A stretch of 64,000 nt of DNA, taken from the NCBI GenBank assembly GCA_003260075.1, contig QLIY01000301.1, forward strand, positions 39,754 through 103,753, read 5' to 3'. This stretch comes from Phallusia mammillata (lineage: Eukaryota; Chordata; Ascidiacea; Phlebobranchia; Ascidiidae). Below are positions 56,749 through 64,000 of this stretch, piece after piece. Below the pieces are notes generated by a model, which was not told the DNA's origin, made no database searches, and saw nothing but the letters and a program-made list of their open reading frames with translations. The position numbers were made by a program, and so were the translations under genes. Numbering within the stretch: position 1 is the first letter of the stretch; every line of letters begins with the position of its first letter.

Positions 56749-57281
56749 TCAAGATCCTTGAGAAACGGAAAGTTCGTCTTGTGTCTCCGTAAATGTCGTC
56801 TCTGTTTGGCTTCTTGAATCCCCAGATCTGCCAGAAAGTTGTTGCCTTGATTCATCATTAGATGCCCCTACACCAGTTGTTCTGCAATCTGCTACCACTG
56901 CAGATAGCCTTGTTACGTCACCTCCACGTATTACAGGGCAAACACAGCAGTCTGTGACGCAACAGTGCTTTACAGAATGCCTACTGAATTGACTTCTGTG
57001 TTCGTGTTTTAAACTACTTTCAGTCTCCGTGGTACAATGACAGTTACTACACTTTGCATTTATCACGCTGCTTCGCTTATGTTCAGTTCCCCGGCGATGG
57101 CTTCTTGAACTTGAGTAAGCAGAGTTAGAGGTATGTGGACAGGATGTTGTACAGCAATCTTTGCAATCTGTTGGGTTTTGTTGTTTGTTTGGACGAGTTA
57201 TCGGTATAATTTTCATTGTAGGCGGCTGTTGCTCAATGTAGAGTTGGTCCCCGGCGCCTTGTACTCTTGCAACGTAGTAGC
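56749..57281 (-). CDS. Cysteine-rich terminal exon of an unidentified gene
   Basis: I do not recognise this protein. The open frame (about 177 codons) runs from an acceptor at 57282 (TTCGTAG) in phase 1. It begins YYVARVQGAGDQLYIEQQPP, then a basic, Ser/Thr-rich stretch with clustered cysteines (CKDCCTTSCPH, CSNCHC, CCVTDCCVCP), and ends with an acidic Thr/Ser tail. There is no signal peptide or membrane span in this part. CxxC spacing could bind metal or be palmitoylated. If translation began within the exon, MKIIPITRP (57216) would be the start. A cytoplasmic tail of a membrane protein whose upstream exons I could not find is the most natural reading. It lies downstream of the tetraspanin on the same strand. 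Confidence 0.5.
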
Positions 57282-57656
57282 CTACGAATCAAAACTGATG
57301 TTTATGATGTTGGATTTTACAACGAAGGTTTTCGGTTGTTAGCAAATAACAAAGATTCACAATATGAGCAACAATGTGTGTATAAGCGGGCTTTGGAGCA
57401 TCGTGTAAGTCAGTGGTTCCCTCCCTGTGGTACACGTTCCGCTATGGTACGTCAAGGCTAATCTGGTGGAACATAAGTAGCTTTGCAACACTTAATTCAA
57501 GTCAGATCAATAATTGCAAAAGCCCTGGTTTTGGGCGAAACTCGAGGCTTAAACATTTTTTTGAAATTGCCAACCTTGCTGGTTTCAGAAATATGTAAGC
57601 CTTGTCAAAAAGAATACGTCTTTCTCTTGGTCTACCCATTCAAACAGGGTTTAGTT

Positions 57657-57951
57657 CAGTGGTTCTCAACTCATGTCATGCCGTGGACCACTTGTCTAGT
57701 AAAAATAATATCGTGGACCATTCCATGTTTAGCAAGATTGATGTAAGCATACGCGACAAGCATTTTGGCTTGAAACATATTTCTTTAAAACCTATTTTTA
57801 TAAAATAGGATAAAATTATTTATTAACAACTTACATTTTAAACTTCTTTCAACATATAATATGCAATAATATCCAGTTTATCACCAAATTCAGTTGACGA
57901 AAAGTCATCATGAACCACTAGTGGTTCATGGACGACCAGTTGAGAACCACT

Positions 57952-57952
<1 letters not shown>
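57657..57952. mobile_element. hAT MITE abutting a 47-base poly-G run
   Basis: Ends CAGTGGTTCTCAAC and GTTGAGAACCACTG, about 296 bases. The right target duplication cannot be read because poly-G (57952-57998) follows at once. Confidence 0.65.

Positions 57953-57998
<46 letters not shown>
57952..57998. other. 47-base poly-G run
   Basis: Starts exactly at the last base of the MITE. Like the other G runs, probably artificial. Confidence 0.7.
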
Positions 57999-58000
<2 letters not shown>

Positions 58001-58280
58001 GTGACGATAGAAAAAGTCGCAGAAAATGTGGTGCTACGCGATCACCATACGGTTGAGAGCCACTGACCTAAGTTCTCTAGGCTTAAACTCGTTTCGTTAT
58101 CTCAATAGTAACGATTGAATTAATGTTTCAATTGTAGACAAGTTGCACACGTAAATTTTTTTGCAAAAGCAAGCATGTTTTTAGTGATTTTTCGCATAGC
58201 TTTGAGTGATTATTGATATTTGTCGGGTGTGTGTGTTAACATACACCGGGTAATCATTGACTTAAGGGACAGGATGTCAA

Positions 58281-61200
58281 TCAACGAAAATCCTTGCCTT
58301 CTGGGTGCCTGATAGGAAGGAGTGAGTGCTTGACTTCGTGCGAGCTGCTGTTTGCTAAATGCGGTGAAGTTTCGGCCGGCGCCATGCCAAGACAAAAAGA
58401 CAGCCACAACTTTAAGGCTAAAATCAACAGAAGAATCTAAAACAAAAATAAATTGTCTAAATAGATGACTAAAGTTAAACAAAGATTGCTTATTTGTTGT
58501 TTATGTTGGTAAAAAAACAACCCAAAGGAAACTACTTTATAATTGTTTCGTGAAATTCAGATTATTTGAATGGCATATACAACCGTATTTACTCGATTCA
58601 TATTGAGGTGTCAAAAAATAATGTGAGCCGCATTTTGCGATGTAGGATAGGCCTAATATTATTTATTAACACTTCATAGTACAACTATTTGTCAACAATT
58701 GGTATTTTCGCAAATAACTTTACCCCGCAGGCCGTATTTCAAGAACAGTTTTGCAACAGCAAGTACCTTTTTGTACAAAGTCCCTGGAACACGGCAAAGG
58801 AAGTCATAAAAACTAGCACATTGGCAATACAAAGTGTTAAATGGACCAGTTATGCCAAATTGGTCGCAGATTAATCAGGGGGGGGGGCCAAGTACCTTTT
58901 TGTACAAAGTCCCTAGAACACGGCAAAGGAAGTCATAAAAACTAGCACATTGGCAATGCAAAGTGTTAAATGGACCAGTTATGCCAAATTGGTCGCAGAT
59001 TAATCAGTATTAGTTTCTGGGAAACAACGCACACGCGTGGACCTCAAACTGTGTCGTATGCACTGAACGACCAGGACGCACTTCATAACTTTACGATTCG
59101 TAAATAAGAGCGATTAAACAAACATTTGTTGCCCTCTGAGTAATCAAGCCGCTCTCGTTAGTCAACGATTGTCGGTCGTTATACACAAATCAAGTCAAAA
59201 CGGGCACCAAATTTTCAATATCTCAGCTTTGTCACTCGTAAATCTTGAAGTCATTAACTATAGGTGATTCTGCCACCCGTTCAGCAAGCCTTTGTAATGC
59301 TACCCAACAGTCTGTTTCCCTCTCCAACTATCTTTGAGTCATTTTGAAGACGCCTTTTACCCGGAAAGTTAGGAAACCTGTCGGTATATAGTTTTTCATC
59401 ACTGTAAAGCGCAGTGCCAACAAATAAATGCTCCTGTGAAGTTTGTGGCAAATTGTTGTTGTTTTTTACCCCGCAATATGAAGTCAATACACTGTGACGT
59501 TATACGGGCGACTTTGTGTGCTGATTACAATTACACGAGAGGTCAAGGCGCTTTGAAATTTGGTCACCGCGTATGGTATAGGCCTATATTTATTGCGTTC
59601 ATCGCGAAGACATTTGCTAACTGTGACACTACGTTGTTGTTTTTTAAGCAAAAGTAACAAAATACCATGCATGCCTCCATAACCGCTATCTGGCATTTTG
59701 TCTCCATAACCGCCGTGACTTCACGTTACCTGTAAAACTGCAGTTGCACCCATAAGATAGGGCAAAGCGACCATTTCGTTTGATGTGCTGAGGTGATCAA
59801 GGAGTGGTGTGCCGCAGCCGTCAAGCTGTTGCAAGTAAATCGCACATTCCCTGTTTGTGTAATCCGACGGACAGCATGTGTGGAGCACTCTGATGTCTGC
59901 CACCAACCAGTCGTTATACGAATTTACCCCGCAGCATTTGAACTGAAATGAGTACGAAAATTTGTTGGAGTAAAAACAAGACAAAATTTTGTAACTTAAG
60001 AAATATGTTTTTCGAGCGGTACAGCTCGGTCGCTGTTCTTTTATTGCTCTGTGGAAGACACTTCCAAACACATTGTCTATCTAAATACGACAGCAGTACG
60101 GTGAAAAATTTACGCAAAACTCTTAAATCACAAGTTATCTTTACATAGAAACAACTTCTGTAGACCTCGGTTAATCCAGATCTTTGTCCACTTCTGACAA
60201 AACTCGAGAACACGAGAGGCAATATGATTTTAGGTCAGGTAAGAGGTTAATTAGGATCTTCGCCTACTATGGACAAGTGTTTTGGTCCAAACGGGTCGGG
60301 ATTAACCGAGGTTTGCCGTATCATGCAATTAGACAAGCGAGAAATGGGAACGAAGCAGCTCTACACATTCCAAAAGCCGGCAAAACAGCCCATTCAAGCT
60401 ACCGACTGGTCATTTTTTGCTATCGATTTTCGGCAAAAGAGACAGTAGGCTATTTGTTTCGCTTTCGTGATTTAAAATTCACTGGGGGGGGGGTCGGCAA
60501 AACAGCCCATTCAAGCTACCAAAACAGCCCAAGTTATTTTTTGCTATCGATTTTCGGCCAAAGAGACAGTAGGCTATTTGTTTCGCTTTCGTGATTTAAA
60601 ATTCACTGAGGTGGTAAAAAAAATTTCGTGTTTTACAAGCTTTGCAATCGAGTTTTACTTACTTTTTGATGAACAACCTCCCATGCCGATTTGAACCAGA
60701 CGTTTGTTTCGCGTTCCATTCCGTATCGGTCGATGTTGGACTTGAGCGTGACGAGATCACTTGCGTTATGTCGAAGCTCCCGATTTACAACACGCCAAAT
60801 TCCAGCACTTAGCTCCACGCAAAACGAAATTAGCACAGAAAAGAAAAACTGAAAAAATTAGATAGAAATATTGCACAGTACATTTCGAATTGTCTTTGGC
60901 AACTACAGTTCCGCACAATTTGGGGACAGTCTAGAATCGTTTTTGAGCTGTTTATAAGAAAATGTGTGGCCATTTAAGGGGGGGGGGTCAATCTAGAATC
61001 GTTTTTGAGCTGTTTATAAGAAAATGTGTGGCCATTTAACCTAATTCTTCAATATGAGGGCAAGTTTTATAATGGCCATTACGTAACATAAATACATCCA
61101 CTTGTCGCCAAGATGGTCGAGTGATTACTTCAACCGCCTTGTTCACAAGGTCGTGGGATCTAATCCCCGATGGGTCGAACTAAATTGAATCTATCAACTG

Positions 61201-63721
61201 CGTGAGCCGAAAAAATCAAACACATTTTCAACCGAATTGCAATAAAACAGACAGCTCGACGGTGGACTCATTGTGAGCATAACGCATTTAGGCGTTGCCC
61301 AGCACCCACCGAGGATAAATGAAACTAACAACAACTTTAACTTAGGCATGGATAAGAAGTTCGCTTGGCCACTTCAACGTATAGGCTATAACTTTTCAAT
61401 TCAAATTGTTAACATTGAGTAAAATCGAGCTTAGTTTGATTTTGTGCGTTGGTTTACATGGAAGGCCCTTGACATATGTCACAGTCAAACACTTACCCAG
61501 CCAAGAAGAAGCTGACTTTCCGTGAAAGCGCCACACCAACCGATGCAGCCAATAACAAATACGAAGCACGAGATGGTCACAAGGACTGGAAAAATGATTG
61601 GAAAGAATACCTTGATGTAAAAATCTCCAATCTCAGTTCCTTCTGTTACGAGCGTAATTCGACTAAGGTCATCGCGAATTACTGTTACTTCGGCAAGAAT
61701 AGCAGCACTTAGAACCTGTAGAAAATGACAATTGTTTTAAATGAGGGCCCGAAACTTGTTGCTGGGCCACGCAAACACAATATTACGTAGGACCTAAAGA
61801 ACACGTTTGTGGGCATTGACTGCGTTCACCGACTTGTTAGGGACACTTTATGACAACCCCACGGAGGTGTGTTCTCGACAGAATTAATTAGGCCAGGTTT
61901 TTGTGTCGGGTTGGGCTTAAGTTTAAATAAAACAGGCTTGATTCAGGTCTGACTTGATTTGTCACAATTTCACCAATTTTTTGACCGAATTCCGTTTTTA
62001 TTTAAAAAAAACTCTGGGTTCGCAGCATAGTTGTAAACGGGCCTGAAACTGGAGCCCAAACCCGAAAGTACAAAAAAACCTGCGTATATCCTAATCGTTT
62101 TTGGAAAGCCCGTTTAGGCCCGAAAGTTTGACTGGCAGGCGTATACATTAAAGCCTGAGAAAAGACCAAGACAACAAACACAATAGACCAGTGGTCGGCA
62201 ACCACCGTGAGCGGTTTGTTACGGGCCATATAAAACTTGGTCAAGGTTCACATTGAATCAAAGTTCTAATAACTGTAATTAGTTTTCAGTGCTGAACATG
62301 TGTGGTTTCTAATGGCTGGTCCGTGATAAAAATTTTAATTTCATACCGGTCGGTCCGCAGTGCAAAAAAGGTTGCCAACCCCTGCAATAAACAATTGATC
62401 TTAAACAAGGCGTTTTAGGGCTGTTTGACAGTAGGTCAGGTCCAGCAACTGGCTACTTAGCTAGTTAAATTTATTTAAAACAAATACTGACACGGAGTGT
62501 AAAGTCGGGCCCGAATCAAACCCGCTTTTCAAGAAACCCGAACCCGGCCCGACTTACAACTCTGGGTCGCAGGCTTACACATTTGGGTTTGGGCCGGCTT
62601 AGAACTCTACACCGCCAACGGGCTCTACATAACACCTGCATTGTAGAGTTTGTGTCCAAATCGGACCACATTGGTCGCACGTGTAACTCATGTGATGCGC
62701 TACGTTAGGCCTTCCCGACGTACGTTTGCTATTAATATATGAAATGCCGTACGTTTCTTCAAAAGCTTTAAAAGCGCTCGGTGGAAAGCCGTATTGACCT
62801 TTCCACTTAACTTATCTTACAAAAAACGTGCCTTGGGTTCTGATTTCGATGTGGATTGCAGCTTTCCATATGTTGTCCGCCCTAATGTGTTTGCGCGTTG
62901 AAAAACGGCTTAGGGAGCAACTTAAAATCTCTCGATACTGAAATAGTTATATGATCCACTGCATTCCAAAAAATACGATTTGTAGTGCACTATATCATTA
63001 GTTCAAAGTTCAAAAAAAGGTGATAAGGAACTGTATGTGTAATTTCATCACGGGCTATAGGAATTAGCTTGTGTAACAGGTTGGTGACCGACAGATGTGT
63101 TTTTACTTATCGTCAGTTTCTGAATTGTATTTGTATAATACGGAAACTGACGATGTCTTCTAAATACATGCGAAATTCATAATTCTGTTATGTAAATAAA
63201 AGATTTAACTGACGCTGATCGTCTGCCACGATTTTGTACATCTATAAAGATCACTAGTTAGCAACAGCAAGCTTTAATGAATGACTGACGGCATTTTACT
63301 TGTTTGGTAAAAATAGCTCACCCTTTTTTAGTGTCTCGTTAAAGAAACCACATTTTCCACATAATTGCGCATAAAAGTCCTGAACCCGTGTACCCTGTGC
63401 ACATAAGCTCGCTAAAGAGCAAACAATTCAATTTTAGATGCACAATATTTTAGCACTACAATAGGGGGGGGGGAGTGTCTCGTTAAAGAAACCACATTTT
63501 CCACATAATTGCGCGTAAAAGTCCTGAACCCGTGTACCCTGTGCACATAAGCTCGCTAGAGAGCAAACAATTCAATTTTAGATGCACAATATTTTAGCAC
63601 TACAATAATCTAAATTACAAATCGTTTAGAAATACTTAGCTCTTATTGAACTTACCCATAATAGAAGAATAAGAACAAACAGGGCACATTTTAACCAACC
63701 GGAAACTTCTTTCTTGGTCAT
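58281..63721 (-). CDS. Tetraspanin, complete, five coding exons
   Basis: Four-pass plasma-membrane organiser. Exons from the ATG at 63721: 63656-63721 (MTKKEVSGWLKCALFVLILL, TM1), 61497-61715 (small loop, TM2, then GCIGWCGAFTESQLLLGW, the tetraspanin inner-loop signature), 60663-60848 (TM3 and start of the large loop), 59730-59942 (FKCCGVNSYNDWL with the diagnostic CCG, then HTCCPSDY, REC and DGCG), and 58281-58436 (AVLQ into ILLLILALKLWLSFCLG, TM4, and a cytoplasmic tail). All junctions are phase 0; total 840 nt, 279 aa. The six loop cysteines fit three disulfides. Which vertebrate family member it matches is unclear. Introns 2 to 4 contain partial self-copies beside G runs (58878, 60485, 60979). 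Confidence 0.9.
61100..61325 (+). repeat. Dispersed SINE-like repeat, copy 2
   Basis: Partner of 53340-53515. Begins with GTCGCCAAGATGGTCGAGTG and a poor B box (GGGATCTAATCCC), so a tRNA-derived SINE is likely. Lies in a tetraspanin intron. Confidence 0.5.
62026..62564. mobile_element. hAT-like element, 'GTTGTAA' family, hosting a nested MITE
   Basis: Ends CATAGTTGTAAACGGGCC and GGCCCGACTTACAACTCTG. Flanks GTTCGCAG and GGTCGCAG match at seven of eight bases. The interior is rich in GGGCCCGAA and AACCCG. Relatives: about 11800-12320 and 4800-4890. The element 62189-62384 is inserted within it. Confidence 0.7.
62189..62384. mobile_element. Nested hAT MITE, 'CAGGGGTC' family
   Basis: Ends CAGTGGTCGGCAACC and GGTTGCCAACCCCTG. 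Flanks CAATAGAC and CAATAAAC match at seven of eight. Sits inside 62026-62564, so it is the younger of the two. Confidence 0.75.
62565..63655. other. Tetraspanin intron 1, mostly unique sequence
   Basis: AT-rich. Positions of about 63331-63462 recur at 63475-63607 across a G run (63463-63472) with a few substitutions, another apparent haplotype join. No further gene seen. Positions 63722-64000, upstream of the tetraspanin start, presumably hold its promoter; nothing else was recognised. Confidence 0.55.
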
Positions 63722-64000
63722 TTAGTTGTTGTATGAGAGGATAAACAACAAAAACAGCATCAAACCAGACAAAGCCTAAAAAGTAAATCAGTTGTTACTC
63801 AGAGTTACGGATCGAAGGTATTAAACGGTTTTGTTTTAAGTCTGTATTTAACGTCGTGTCTATAGTAGGCCTATAGTAAACGCAACAAAATTTCGTATTA
63901 TGCTTGCGCACGACTGTTTACTCCCATAACATCGCCAAATAAACACATGTTTTTGTGGGTCTACCTAAAATAGCATCTAAAACGCATGTATTTTAACCAA

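Noticed and set aside
6632..63472. Poly-G runs as G-quadruplex or regulatory elements
   Set aside because: They are single uninterrupted homopolymers placed at breakpoints of duplicated or inverted sequence, several inside exons. Assembly joining explains them better.
1..64000. CRISPR arrays, operons with ribosome binding sites, phage or prokaryotic defence genes
   Set aside because: The sequence is clearly animal: spliced genes, hAT elements and SINEs. No regularly spaced repeat array was seen.

Overview
Eukaryotic genomic DNA from an invertebrate chordate, most likely a Ciona-like sea squirt. The inference rests on AT-rich compact genes with many short GT-AG introns, a chordate gene set (IRAK4-like kinase, FBXL13/DRC6, PA28-gamma, RXYLT1, YARS2, HDDC3) and roughly 5% divergence between apparent allelic copies. 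The species cannot be proven from the window. Layout, left to right: (1) 0.5-14.1 kb is a serpin cluster. It holds the 5' half of a minus-strand serpin (A), the intronless body of TSEN54 (minus), a broken minus-strand serpin 3' half (B), and a seven-exon plus-strand serpin (C) whose exons 4 to 7 appear twice or more. (2) 14.1-22.4 kb holds repeats, a 936-base N gap and a 5'-truncated RXYLT1 (plus). (3) 21.1-25.9 kb holds HDDC3 (minus), with its last exon on an inverted block. (4) 27.2-39.3 kb is FBXL13/DRC6 in 16 exons (plus). (5) 40.2-48.5 kb is a compact minus-strand run, transcribed PSME3, BOLA2, a TRMT1-like gene and YARS2. (6) 49.4-55.9 kb is an IRAK4-like death-domain kinase (plus). (7) 56.7-57.3 kb is a cysteine-rich terminal exon of unknown gene (minus). 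(8) 58.3-63.7 kb is a five-exon tetraspanin (minus). The genes do not form one pathway; most are housekeeping neighbours (tRNA splicing and aminoacylation, Fe-S handling, proteasome activation, ciliary dynein regulation, dystroglycan glycosylation, innate signalling). The window carries about 41 homopolymer G (once C) runs, mostly 8-11 bases. Many are followed by a near-copy of sequence already present nearby, sometimes inverted. These look like assembly joins between unmerged haplotype contigs, so most duplicated exons here are probably alleles, not paralogues. The 37.3-51.1 kb stretch has none and is the most trustworthy part. Non-coding space is rich in short hAT-type elements, several with intact or near-intact 8-bp target duplications and two nested pairs, plus a tRNA-like SINE family. 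The most biologically interesting signal is in serpin C: two copies of its reactive-loop exon differ only by replacement changes clustered at the predicted bait loop. I did not find a convincing new multi-gene system.
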